This document shows, piece after piece, positions 44,629-53,689 of a stretch of DNA of 64,000 nt (the stretch's first letter is position 1; each line of letters starts with the position of its first letter). Source of the stretch: UBA6522 sp963664945. Lineage in GTDB: Bacteria > Pseudomonadota > Gammaproteobacteria > Steroidobacterales > Rariloculaceae. The DNA is taken from positions 2,480,001-2,544,000 of the forward strand of contig OY761822.1 of NCBI GenBank assembly GCA_963664945.1, written 5' to 3'. The notes beneath the pieces were generated by a model. It was not told the DNA's origin, did not search any database, and saw only the letters and a list, made by a program, of their open reading frames with translations. The position numbers and the translations under genes were made by a program.

Positions 44629-46080
44629 CTATGCCATTGCCTGCTTCATCAACCCCGGCTTGCCGCCGAAGATCAGGATGCCGAGCGTCATGACCACGAA
44701 GCCCGATGTAAACGTCACATAGGCGTTGTGAACGCCAGCCATGCCAACCCAGGTCGGGAGGCCCGTATACGACCACAATGAATTCAACACCCAGGCCGCC
44801 AGTAATCCGGCGATAACAGCATTCTGATTGCGCTTCCAGAACAGTCCATAGACCAAGACCCAGAATACGGGCGTCATCCAGGCCAGCAACCAGGCGACGC
44901 CATTCAGGATTGGTGGCATTAGCACGGACACGCCCATTGCCAGCACACCGAGCACAACGATCCCGATGCGCGTTACACGGGTAACATCCTTTTCATCCGC
45001 GTTCTGGTTGAACAGGCGCTTGTAAATGTCAGTTGCGAACAGCGTCGACGATGCCAGCGTCGTCATCGCAAAGGTCGACAGGATCACGCCAACGAATGCG
45101 GCCAGCAACAGCGCGGACAACCAGGACGGCAGAAGCTCGACCAGCATGTCCGTGGTGGCAACCTTCGGTCCGCGGTCGGCGAACTCGGGCATCGACATCG
45201 CGGCCAGCGCGAGTATCACCGCGAAGACGGCGAACATGCCATTCACGGGAGCCGCGATCCACATCGACCGCACCAGTGTCTTCTCCGACTTCGCGGACAT
45301 TGCCGTCTGCAGGGTCATCTGGCTCACTGACTGGCTGATCGCGATCGCCAGGATGACAGGCAGTCCAAAACCGACGATAACGCCAACATCGCCGATCGGT
45401 GAAAGAGACGGACCATTTTCAGCGGCCCGATGAATCTGGGCTACCGTGTTGTATCCGTCACCGGGCAGCGCGAAGCCAATGAAAATGACGGCCAGGATCA
45501 GGGCAACATACATGACGACTGCATTGATGATGTTGAGAAAGCTGATTTCCCGCAAACCCGCCAGTACAACGTAGAGAAGACCCAGCACGCCGCCGACAAT
45601 TCCGCCTATGTATATGGGCCATCCCGTCATCGTATAGAAAAGGACGCCCAGTCCCTGGGCTTCCAGCGTGATAATGCCGAAGATCGCGCCGATCATTGCG
45701 CAACTCACGAGAAGTCGCGTCTCGAGCCCGAAGGCTGACTCGAGGAATTGCGGCACGGTTGATATCTTCAGCCGCCTGACCCAACGACCCGTCGCCAGCG
45801 TGATGATGCAGAGCATGATGACGTGGGCGTAGCTGAACCAGAGCACCGGCGCGCCGAGTCCCCAGGTCATCTCGAAAACGCCTATGACGTGTACGGCGCC
45901 AAGTACGGTCAGCGCCAGTGTCAGCGCTACGGCAGGTACGGGCAGGCCGTGGCCTGCGTGTGTAAACGTCTCGCTTTCCTGCCCCTTGCGACGTGCCTGG
46001 ATCCGGGCCACCCAGATTCCCACGAGCATGATCGTAATCAGTTCATAGGCTATAACCGCCGTCAGAATGCCTTGTTTCAC
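44629..46080 (-). CDS. Sodium:solute symporter (SSS family)
   Basis: 483-aa inner-membrane transporter with about 13 hydrophobic segments and the LeuT-like SSS layout. Visible features: VLGAVHVIGVFEMTWGLGAP (helix 1-2 region with sodium-site residues), LYVVLAGLREISFLNIINA, TLASSTLFATDIYKRLF. The last is the usual SSS cytoplasmic motif. In a leftward cluster with arylsulfatase, dehydrogenase and TonB receptor. Substrate unknown; an organic acid or desulfated product is likely. Confidence 0.9.
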   Translation of the reverse strand: MKQGILTAVIAYELITIMLVGIWVARIQARRKGQESETFTHAGHGLPVPAVALTLALTVLGAVHVIGVFEMTWGLGAPVLWFSYAHVIMLCIITLATGRWVRRLKISTVPQFLESAFGLETRLLVSCAMIGAIFGIITLEAQGLGVLFYTMTGWPIYIGGIVGGVLGLLYVVLAGLREISFLNIINAVVMYVALILAVIFIGFALPGDGYNTVAQIHRAAENGPSLSPIGDVGVIVGFGLPVILAIAISQSVSQMTLQTAMSAKSEKTLVRSMWIAAPVNGMFAVFAVILALAAMSMPEFADRGPKVATTDMLVELLPSWLSALLLAAFVGVILSTFAMTTLASSTLFATDIYKRLFNQNADEKDVTRVTRIGIVVLGVLAMGVSVLMPPILNGVAWLLAWMTPVFWVLVYGLFWKRNQNAVIAGLLAAWVLNSLWSYTGLPTWVGMAGVHNAYVTFTSGFVVMTLGILIFGGKPGLMKQAMA

Positions 46081-46117
46081 GCGCCCCCCTCAGGACAAAG
46101 TTGATCTTCCGTCGCTA

Positions 46118-46277
46118 GCAGCCCGTGGCAAAAGTCCCGCGGCATTCGACCGACGATCCATCCCGCCCGACTGCGTTGCTCGTCGGTCGAATATTCCCGA
46201 TATTCTCCCTCCTCGCGCCTTGTCGGGCGGGCGTCTCGCCGGTCTCGGTGCTTCGCGGGACTTTTGCCACGGGCTGC
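46118..46277. mobile_element. MITE-like element, copy B (160 bp, TA-flanked)
   Basis: Same 160-bp element as 20884-21043 in opposite orientation, with only a few differences in the interior. Terminal repeats GCAGCCCGTGGCAAAAGTCC and complement, flanked by TA at 46116-46117 and 46278-46279. It sits between the sulfatase stop and the symporter start, so it may separate their transcripts; with its long terminal repeats it could fold into a hairpin. Confidence 0.92.
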
Positions 46278-46291
46278 TAGGCGCACCTGCG

Positions 46292-47989
46292 TCAGTCCTG
46301 CACAAAAACACCATTACGCCTTTCATAGGCGTCCCAAAGGGCGACCAGTTCCTGGAGTTTCTGGGGATGCTCCTTCGACAAATCGTTGATTTCTATTGGG
46401 TCTTCGGCCAGATTGTATAGCTGCCAGGTATCCAGTTGGGCGATTGGCACAGTGCTTTGCCCAAACACCGGTTTCGCTTCGAAGATAATCTTCCAGTCGC
46501 CTTTTCGGATTGCCCGTCGGCCAGCCAATTCCCAGCCCATGTAGTCATCGGGCTCACGAATGGAATCTACCTCGCCCGCAAGAAGCGGGAGCATCGAGCG
46601 CCCCTCCATCGGGACCACGTCACGGCCTCGATACGATCCGCCCGGGTGGACCGAGTCCGCCAATTCCAGCAACGTCGGCATCACATCCTTCACTGTGAGG
46701 AAGTCATCGGAAGATCTGCCGCCGGGATAAGCGCTGGGGAAATGTACAAATGCAGGGACACGCAGACCGCCCTGTGAAGTAAACGACTTGAAGGTTCGCA
46801 AAGGCGTGTTGCCAGCCTGTGCCCAGTTGGGGCCGGGAATAGTATAGGAATCGGGGTTGCCTATATTCTCGTAACTGTTGTCGCAGCAAGATTCCAGGTA
46901 CTCGTCCATACCCGGGAACAACAGAGTGTTATTACCTTCGGGACCATTATCCGCCATGAAGAGAATCAGGGTGTTCTCGTACTCGCCAATTATCTTCAGA
47001 TGATCGACGATCCTGCCGATATGGACATCGACATCGTCCACCATGGCGGCGTAGATGGCCATCTTCCTGGACTCATATCGCTGCTCGTCCCCGGTGAGTT
47101 CGCGCCAGGGTTTCTCACCAAGCATTCGTGGGAACGCTTCGATGCCGGGCTCATACAAACCCAACTCCTTCAGTCGCGCCAGGCGCCGCTCACTCAATTT
47201 GTCATAGCCATCGTCGTAGGTGCCGATGTATTTTTCGATGGATTCCCGGGGCGCCTGCAGTGGCCAGTGCGGCGACGTATACGACAGGTACGCGAAGAAC
47301 GGTTTATCGTCATCCAGATCGCCATCGATGAACTCGATCATCTTCTCGGTGTAGAACCGCGTCGAATAGAATCCTTCCGGCAATGATTCGACGATCTTGC
47401 CATTCTCCCGATAGATGGTCGGCTGATTCGGCAGTAGCGCGAGCTGGTTCGAAAAAGCCCCGGCCCCTCCATTCGCCAGCATAAGGGTCTTCTCGAAACC
47501 ACGAGCGAAAGGACTGGTCGCTTCAGTGGTTCCGAGGTGCCATTTGCCGGTCATGTACGTGTTGTAGCCGGCGTCTCGAAGGAGTTCCGGAAGCGTTGCC
47601 GCCCGCTGATTGAGATACCCCTCGTAGCCTGGGCGTCCTTGCAAGTGGTCCGGAAGGACTTCTGCCATCCAGCCCAGGCCGACAATATGGCTGTCGGCAC
47701 TCGTAAACAGCATGGCTCGCGTAGGCGAGCAGGTGGGCCCTGTATGGAAATCCGTGAACGCTATTCCGCCTCTGGCCAGGGCATCGATGTTCGGCGTTTC
47801 GATCTCGCTACCGTAGAGGCCGAGGTCGTTGAACCCCAGGTCATCGACAATAATCAGAAGCACATTGGGACGAGACCCCGGTCCCGGGCTCGGTTCGACA
47901 CGAATATCGACACCGCAGCCGGTCAGCAGCAGCCACAGCCAAAACAAAAGATGTGCATTAACCGACCTCATGGGCCTGAAACTCACCAT
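46292..47989 (-). CDS. Arylsulfatase, lipoprotein (formylglycine-dependent)
   Basis: 565 aa with start taken at 47989, 5 bases beyond the dehydrogenase stop; starts at 48010 (GTG) or 47971 are alternatives. Lipoprotein signal LLFWLWLLLTGC (Cys25). Metal DD at residues 49-50, formylglycine motif CSPTR starting at Cys87, MTGKWHLG, and SYTSPHWPLQAP, the pattern of classical AtsA-like arylsulfatases. LESCCDNSYENIGN adds a paired-Cys insertion. Same operon as the dehydrogenase and TonB receptor upstream. Confidence 0.9.
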   Translation of the reverse strand: MVSFRPMRSVNAHLLFWLWLLLTGCGVDIRVEPSPGPGSRPNVLLIIVDDLGFNDLGLYGSEIETPNIDALARGGIAFTDFHTGPTCSPTRAMLFTSADSHIVGLGWMAEVLPDHLQGRPGYEGYLNQRAATLPELLRDAGYNTYMTGKWHLGTTEATSPFARGFEKTLMLANGGAGAFSNQLALLPNQPTIYRENGKIVESLPEGFYSTRFYTEKMIEFIDGDLDDDKPFFAYLSYTSPHWPLQAPRESIEKYIGTYDDGYDKLSERRLARLKELGLYEPGIEAFPRMLGEKPWRELTGDEQRYESRKMAIYAAMVDDVDVHIGRIVDHLKIIGEYENTLILFMADNGPEGNNTLLFPGMDEYLESCCDNSYENIGNPDSYTIPGPNWAQAGNTPLRTFKSFTSQGGLRVPAFVHFPSAYPGGRSSDDFLTVKDVMPTLLELADSVHPGGSYRGRDVVPMEGRSMLPLLAGEVDSIREPDDYMGWELAGRRAIRKGDWKIIFEAKPVFGQSTVPIAQLDTWQLYNLAEDPIEINDLSKEHPQKLQELVALWDAYERRNGVFVQD

Positions 47990-47993
47990 ATGC

Positions 47994-48785
47994 TCAGAAG
48001 CCGTGGACACTTTTCATCATGTGCGCGTTCATCCCTCCGTCTGCAGCGATGTTGGCTCCGTTTATCCAGACGCTGTCGTCGCTACACAGGAAAGCCACGA
48101 CCGGGGCAATCTCCTCCGCGGTGGCCGCTCGCCCCATTACGCTCATGTCCTCGTCAGCACGATCTCCCAGTGTATCCAGAAAATCCGCCAAGATCGGTGT
48201 TTCTACGGGGCCGGGACTGATCGCATTCACCCGAATTCCGCGCTGCCTCCATGTGTTCCAGTTCTGCATGGTCCAAACGCGCAACAGCTCCTTCGTGAAA
48301 AAATAGCTTCGCTGTTCGTTGACCCCGAGTTCTTGACAAAGCACGTCCACGTTGTCGAATCTTGCCTCTGCCATGAAGCGCTTGACCTCCTTGATCGACT
48401 CGCGCCATCCGGCACCGGCGAGAGAGGCCATGTTGACAATGGAGGCGCCGTCGGCGAGCTTGTTGAGCATCTGCTCCGTAAAATACCGTAACGCGACAAA
48501 ATTCACGGTAACTACAGTGGTAACAGGAGCTGTCGGCGGCACGCCCGCAATATTGCATAGACCATCAATGCCGCCATCGATTGATTCCACAGCGCGATCA
48601 ATGGATTCAATATCCAGCAAATCAACAGGAATATAGGCATCGACAAGCCCATGCGCCGGCTCTCTCCGGTCGAGACCCAGAACCATTGCGCCACGCTCTT
48701 TCAGGACTCGAGTACTCTCCTTGCCGATGCCAGACGCGACGCCTGACACTACTATCTTCTTACCTTCCAGATCCATGGTCACCAT
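47994..48785 (-). CDS. Short-chain dehydrogenase/reductase
   Basis: 263-aa NAD(P)-dependent oxidoreductase. Cofactor motif VVSGVASGIGKEST, LCNIAGVP (NAG motif), catalytic Tyr/Lys in SYFFTKE, and NAISPGPVETPI. It resembles the 3-alpha-hydroxysteroid dehydrogenase/carbonyl reductase branch, but substrate is not assignable. The catalytic Ser region is ASLAGAG. The start is at 48785 or the in-frame ATG at 48776. Between the TonB receptor and the arylsulfatase genes, so it may oxidise the released alcohol. Confidence 0.88.
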   Translation of the reverse strand: MVTMDLEGKKIVVSGVASGIGKESTRVLKERGAMVLGLDRREPAHGLVDAYIPVDLLDIESIDRAVESIDGGIDGLCNIAGVPPTAPVTTVVTVNFVALRYFTEQMLNKLADGASIVNMASLAGAGWRESIKEVKRFMAEARFDNVDVLCQELGVNEQRSYFFTKELLRVWTMQNWNTWRQRGIRVNAISPGPVETPILADFLDTLGDRADEDMSVMGRAATAEEIAPVVAFLCSDDSVWINGANIAADGGMNAHMMKSVHGF

Positions 48786-48893
48786 TTCTCCGCAAGAAAT
48801 CTATGAAAAACGAGGTGAGCAGGGAACCGCCCCACCTGCCGTGTCTGCACACCAATCGCCAGCGCTACGATTGATTGCCACACAGGCTTGCTG

Positions 48894-51332
48894 TCAAAAA
48901 TTCCACCGCCCGCTCACGCCGTAGTTCGCACCGCGCGAATATGTAACGGCATATCCGGCGGCTTGCTGATTTGTTGCAGTTGGCCCATGGTTGATGACAC
49001 GCTGGTTGTCAGTGATATTTCGCCCATACAAGGATATCGACCATGTGTACTCAGGGGAGGCCAGTCCGATACTCAAGTTGACCAGCTTGTAGCCATCTTC
49101 AAGAGCTCTTGGATCCAGATCATCAGTCGAGAAGTACTTATCAGAAAAGAACGAATTGCCATCTATTAATAGCAATAGGTCGCCAAAAATCTCGCTTTGA
49201 TAATCAAATCCAAACGATGCAGTCCAGTCAGGTGCAATGGGCAATTGGCTACCGGCATAGTCTTTCGCTTGCGTATCGATTCCGCAAGTGCCGGGCGTAG
49301 ATGTTCCATCGGGGGCGACGATGATACCTGGATTTCCGGCAAGACGATCACCATTAGAACATGCGGCGATGTAATCCTCGAATTCTGCATTCAAAATACC
49401 AAGGCTTGCAAACAGTTGCAGCGAGTTGGTCGCCGCAAACGTCGCGTCGATCTCAAGGCCCTCACTGACCGAGGCACCAGCGTTTCCGATGATAAATGTC
49501 ACAGTCGAAGCATCGAAGACATTGACCTGTTGATTCGTGTAATCGGTACCAAATAGAGCGCCATTGAGACGTAGTCTTCCATCCAAGGAAGTGGACTTCA
49601 CTCCTATCTCGAATCCACCTGCATCCTCCGGGTCGTATAACAGCCGATCAATAGATGTCACTACGCTCATACCCACGACGATACCACCCGCCTTAAACCC
49701 CTCGCTGTACTTTGCGTAAAGCGTCGTATTGTCACGAACGAAATAGCTTGCAGTAACAGAGAGGTCGGTCGCATCATCAGTGTACGGCGTCTCAAAACAA
49801 GCCAAGCGACCTGGCGGTGCCATGCCTGGCGGAAACCCACCATCACACACAGGATCATAGAAATCGGGCTCGGAAATATCATCAAAGAACCCATCATTGT
49901 CGGTGTCGAGGAGAGTTCTGGCGGCGTTTTCTACACGACCGAATTTCTCGATATCACTGTATCGCAGACCCAACTGAAGACTGAAGTCGTCCGTGACACT
50001 CCAGTCCAAAGAGCCAAACGCGCTGATCCAATCCGCACTCTCTTGGTAGGCAAGGTAATTCATTGGTGGAAGCCTTTGGCCAGAGGTCATTGCGAACGCG
50101 GTGACAAGGGTGTTGTCATACGTGATACTGCTGTCCTGCCAATACAGGCCGGTCATCCACTGAATATCGCCATCGTATTCTGAAGTGAATCGAAATTCCT
50201 GGCTTACCTGTTCCGTGTTTTGAAAATTGGATGCCGAACCCAAGGCATAGCCCGTGTAGTCGAGGTCGAGCGGTCTCGACTCGGTCAGGTCGAAATACCC
50301 GGTGATGGTCGTCAGAGTGTGAGCACCAATCTCCCAGTTCAATTCCAAACTCGCAGTGTCCACATCGGTAGGCCGTTGAGTAAGGCTCATGAACGGGAGC
50401 TGGGAAAGATTCAAGCTTGTATACCTACCCAGGTTAGGTCCGGGGACACTGCCGCCTTGACTCACCAGGTTGTCCAGAGCATCGTCCGTAACATTAGGAT
50501 CATTGAGCAGCGCCTGTGCACAAGGTGAAGCGATGGGCTGTGCAGCCTGGTCAGCCGCGAGGTCACAACCGACATTTTGCAGCGGCGAGCTTTGCTTGCG
50601 CTCTGCCACTTCGTATCGAAAAACCGCCGAAAAAGTATCGGACGGTTCCCAAAGCGCCGTCAGGCGGCCCGCCGAAGACTCTGTATCTATCAGTTTCGGG
50701 TCTGCGACATTGCTCAGGTGATTGTCCTGCACATCGTCTCGAAGAGCCAAGCGCAAGCCGAATGTATCAGATATCGGAAACCCATAGGCAAGTTCGATCT
50801 GTTGATCTCCGTCGAATCCAATTGTGGCATTTGCGTGACCCTCGCCTTCTTCCAAGTTCGGGGTTGCGGTATGGATCGATACAGCGCCTGCAATCGCATT
50901 TTGTCCGAAAAATGTTGGTTGCGGCCCTTTCAGAACTTCAATGCGATCAACATCAAACATCAGCCCGTTGCTTACAGCGGCAGCACGGCCCCGGTACACA
51001 CCGTCGATAAACGTCGCAACGGATTGCTCAAATGCAACGTTGTTTGCGCCAGTGGCGATACCACGAATGTTTACTTTGGCATTGAGTCCTTGTGTTATCG
51101 ACACATTTGGCATGAATTCAGACATATCTCTGAGATCACTAAACCCTTGGTCGAGCATCTGATCACCGGTGACGACGCTAATTGAAATAGGCACGTCTTG
51201 CAGCGATTGCTCACGCTTCTGAGCTGTGACAACAACCTCTTCCAGGGTGGCTTGAGCAAGCACACTCGCAGATATCGACAAGCTTGCAACTAGAGCGGCT
51301 ACGCAAATCAGTTTGGATTGATTGCATTTCAT
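48894..51332 (-). CDS. TonB-dependent receptor (812 aa)
   Basis: Complete outer-membrane receptor with signal peptide (residues 1-27, VLAQ), TonB box-like LEEVVVTAQKRE, plug domain (DVPISISVVTGDQMLDQG; VNIRGIATG), and a 22-strand-type barrel ending in SGRWNF. This short, iron-siderophore-like or small-molecule type differs from the 1000-aa receptors in the polysaccharide locus. It heads the leftward cluster with dehydrogenase, arylsulfatase and symporter, so it probably imports the sulfated substrate. Confidence 0.94.
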   Translation of the reverse strand: MKCNQSKLICVAALVASLSISASVLAQATLEEVVVTAQKREQSLQDVPISISVVTGDQMLDQGFSDLRDMSEFMPNVSITQGLNAKVNIRGIATGANNVAFEQSVATFIDGVYRGRAAAVSNGLMFDVDRIEVLKGPQPTFFGQNAIAGAVSIHTATPNLEEGEGHANATIGFDGDQQIELAYGFPISDTFGLRLALRDDVQDNHLSNVADPKLIDTESSAGRLTALWEPSDTFSAVFRYEVAERKQSSPLQNVGCDLAADQAAQPIASPCAQALLNDPNVTDDALDNLVSQGGSVPGPNLGRYTSLNLSQLPFMSLTQRPTDVDTASLELNWEIGAHTLTTITGYFDLTESRPLDLDYTGYALGSASNFQNTEQVSQEFRFTSEYDGDIQWMTGLYWQDSSITYDNTLVTAFAMTSGQRLPPMNYLAYQESADWISAFGSLDWSVTDDFSLQLGLRYSDIEKFGRVENAARTLLDTDNDGFFDDISEPDFYDPVCDGGFPPGMAPPGRLACFETPYTDDATDLSVTASYFVRDNTTLYAKYSEGFKAGGIVVGMSVVTSIDRLLYDPEDAGGFEIGVKSTSLDGRLRLNGALFGTDYTNQQVNVFDASTVTFIIGNAGASVSEGLEIDATFAATNSLQLFASLGILNAEFEDYIAACSNGDRLAGNPGIIVAPDGTSTPGTCGIDTQAKDYAGSQLPIAPDWTASFGFDYQSEIFGDLLLLIDGNSFFSDKYFSTDDLDPRALEDGYKLVNLSIGLASPEYTWSISLYGRNITDNQRVINHGPTATNQQAAGYAVTYSRGANYGVSGRWNF

Positions 51333-51530
51333 ATACTTGGCCTCCTTGGATGAATTCTGTATTGACTACGGAGTGTGCTGGAATTCTTGCGCCTGCCGTT
51401 GCAGGCAAACACTGTCGCGCAGGATTGCCCACATCAAATAATTCGCATCTAAAGCGTAATGCGCCGTTTACGGCGAAGCTGGCATCTGAGTGCGCAATTG
51501 TTGGTGTTTTAATGCACCGGGTCGTATTCG

Positions 51531-51950
51531 TCAGTTGCCCGCTAGCGCCGCGTCTAGTTGCCGCGCCAGCAACTCTGCTTGTTCACCTAGATCGTCAAGC
51601 TTGTAGCTGGCCGTAAGACCTTGATTTCTGACATCATCCAAGCCGCCTACAATGGAGTTCAGGAGGCGAATTGCGCTCGCGATCTCCTGTGGCGACATAC
51701 GGACTTCACCAAGTCGAGCACGATTTTCCAAGTCGAACCGAATCACCCAGATCATACGACGCGCCGTCTCCAGCATGGCGTCGTAGTCGCTGGCAAGAAA
51801 TGAGGCTGCCATGCGCATGCCATAGATATCGATATCCTGATGAAGAGCGATCATGTCGTCGATAATGTCCATGGCCTCCTCGGCAAGGCCGCCTGATTCA
51901 CCACTCCGCGCCGCTCGAATGCGCCAATCGGAACGCATCCAAGGCATCAA
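51531..51950 (-). CDS. Hypothetical protein, alpha-helical
   Basis: 139 aa (a start at about 51875, with GAGG just upstream, is also possible). Mostly amphipathic helix: EEAMDIIDDMIALHQDIDIYG, read as two helices, then ARRMIWVIRFDLENRARLGEV and LNSIVGGLDDVRNQGL. No signal peptide or recognised domain. About 200 bases upstream of the TonB receptor gene and in the same orientation. Function unknown. Confidence 0.5.
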   Translation of the reverse strand: MMPWMRSDWRIRAARSGESGGLAEEAMDIIDDMIALHQDIDIYGMRMAASFLASDYDAMLETARRMIWVIRFDLENRARLGEVRMSPQEIASAIRLLNSIVGGLDDVRNQGLTASYKLDDLGEQAELLARQLDAALAGN

Positions 51951-52202
51951 TCAGCGCCCTGGTCGGTTCCGGCGCATACAAACGGAAATCCGTGACAACC
52001 AGGCGGCCACCAGGAATACCGCGAGTCAGTCAGGCACGGCTGACCCGTGCCACCGCTGCCAGCTCATGTCAATCGGCGATCAGGGGACGAAGCTGGTTCC
52101 AGAGAGTGCAATTGCTGGATTACCGCTGCGCGTTCGCAGTATGACTGTTGAGAGTCCCCTGCGGATGCGGGTACGCTCCGGGTTATTTGGGGAGCCGGGA
52201 TC

Positions 52203-53198
52203 ATGTTGCGAATTGACGTCTTCAATAAGGGCGAAATCGTACTGGGACTTATACCGATAGGTGTGCTCATCGTGGTGTCTATCGTGCAGAGCTATATCTA
52301 CAATCATGTCGATACCAGCGAGTGCGATCTCGAAAACTTCGCGGTCGATGCAGCGGCTGCCTGGGAGGGTTATACGCTACTGCCACACACGGCGTGCTAC
52401 GACCGATTGTTCAAGACTGAAGGCAGCGGCGATTTCGCCCGACAGTACCAGCGCGACTTCGAAAGCCTGATTGCCGAGAATCATCCCCGAACCGGCTACA
52501 AGATCGGGATCCACGAGCGGCAACAACAGAAGATGTTCGGCTTGGACGGCCCCGTGTTCGGCGTGTTCTATGGCGATAACACTTGGCACCCCAGCGGCGC
52601 CATCCTCGACGTAAAGGGGGAGAACCTCGGTTTCGAGCCCGACTTTCTCCTGCGCATTGGCGATGACCGCGCCAATGAGGCAACCACGATCGAAGAAGTG
52701 GCAAATTACATTGATCGTGTCTACGCGTTTATCGAATTACCGGCCCATCTCGCCGATCCCGACGAGATCCACGGCGCGTTCCTGCCCAACTTCTATACGA
52801 TGCAGGCACTTAACCTGAGCGTCAGATATGGAATCATTGGTGACTACATCGACACCGCATCTGATCCGGACATCATCGACAACCTCCGTAACATGGCGGT
52901 ACTAACAACAGATCATAATGGCGTCTCGACACCGGTAAAGTACCTGAATCAGGATGAAACGCACATCTACATAACGGCGATCATGGCTGCAAATTTCCTG
53001 AAGGAGCGCGGCGAAAGGCTGGAGGCCGGCGACCTGATCAGTGTGGGGGCATTGGGTGTGTTTGGCGGGAGCGGACCTGAATGGGATTACCCGGGCATCG
53101 ATACGGCAATGCGTCACGTCCACTACTACATAGGTGGCCGGCGTCTGAGCGTGTCTGTCGGATTCGAAGATTCTGTCAGAGGGACCAGTCATGAATAA
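52203..53198 (+). CDS. Membrane-anchored 2-keto-4-pentenoate hydratase / FAH-fold protein
   Basis: 331 aa. The C-terminal part has the fumarylacetoacetase-like hydratase fold: GYKIGIHERQQQKMFGLDGP, PVFGVFYGD, FEPDFLLRIGDD, IELPAHL, ISVGALGVFGG. The first 30 residues include a clear transmembrane helix (IVLGLIPIGVLIVVSIVQSYIY, residues about 11-32), unusual for this soluble cytoplasmic family. Metal-binding acidic residues are only partly recognisable. Overlaps the DoxX gene by 8 bases. It may be an extracytoplasmic relative with altered chemistry. Confidence 0.72.
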   Translation: MLRIDVFNKGEIVLGLIPIGVLIVVSIVQSYIYNHVDTSECDLENFAVDAAAAWEGYTLLPHTACYDRLFKTEGSGDFARQYQRDFESLIAENHPRTGYKIGIHERQQQKMFGLDGPVFGVFYGDNTWHPSGAILDVKGENLGFEPDFLLRIGDDRANEATTIEEVANYIDRVYAFIELPAHLADPDEIHGAFLPNFYTMQALNLSVRYGIIGDYIDTASDPDIIDNLRNMAVLTTDHNGVSTPVKYLNQDETHIYITAIMAANFLKERGERLEAGDLISVGALGVFGGSGPEWDYPGIDTAMRHVHYYIGGRRLSVSVGFEDSVRGTSHE

Positions 53199-53607
53199 GC
53201 TGACTCAACACTTCGCAATTGACCTCTTCCGCAAACATCACCTGTTGCTGGTGTTGACGGTTGTCTGCGCGGGATTGCTGTTGATGGCCGGAACGATGAA
53301 GATCCGCGGATTCTGGATGATGGCGTTAAATTTCCAGGAAAAGTTTGGACTGCCACTGTGGTTCATGTTCTTCGTCGGTTACGCGGAGGTCCTGGGAGCC
53401 CTGTCACTGTTCCTCAAACGCTGGGCCTTGTACGGATCGCTGGGGCTGCTCGTCATTCTGGCTGGCGCCTCTACCTTTCACCTCATCAACAACGATCCGT
53501 TGCAGTTCGCTGGAATGGCTTATGGGCTACTTGCCGCCATGCTCATCATCTTCGTCTACCACTGGGCCGATCGTAGCGCCGAACACCTGGCCGGCCAGGT
53601 TGGCTGA
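53191..53607 (+). CDS. DoxX-like membrane protein
   Basis: 138 aa with four predicted helices: LLVLTVVCAGLLLMAGTMK, LPLWFMFFVGYAEVLGALSL, LGLLVILAGASTFHLINND and MAYGLLAAMLIIFVY. The GYAEVLGALSLF motif on helix 2 is typical of DoxX/DoxD-like proteins. Start lies inside the preceding gene, so they are coupled. Role unknown; the family is linked to redox or respiratory functions. Confidence 0.8.
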   Translation: MNKLTQHFAIDLFRKHHLLLVLTVVCAGLLLMAGTMKIRGFWMMALNFQEKFGLPLWFMFFVGYAEVLGALSLFLKRWALYGSLGLLVILAGASTFHLINNDPLQFAGMAYGLLAAMLIIFVYHWADRSAEHLAGQVG

Positions 53608-53689
53608 CACGCGTCGGCGCGGATGGTCAGCTCACCGGAGAGGCCTTTGGCAACGACGTGTCCAGCGTGCGTAGAAGGAAGGCCCGGGA

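Noticed and set aside
46067..46420. Small open frames through the MITE copy B
   Set aside because: Non-coding element; frames arise from the inverted repeats.
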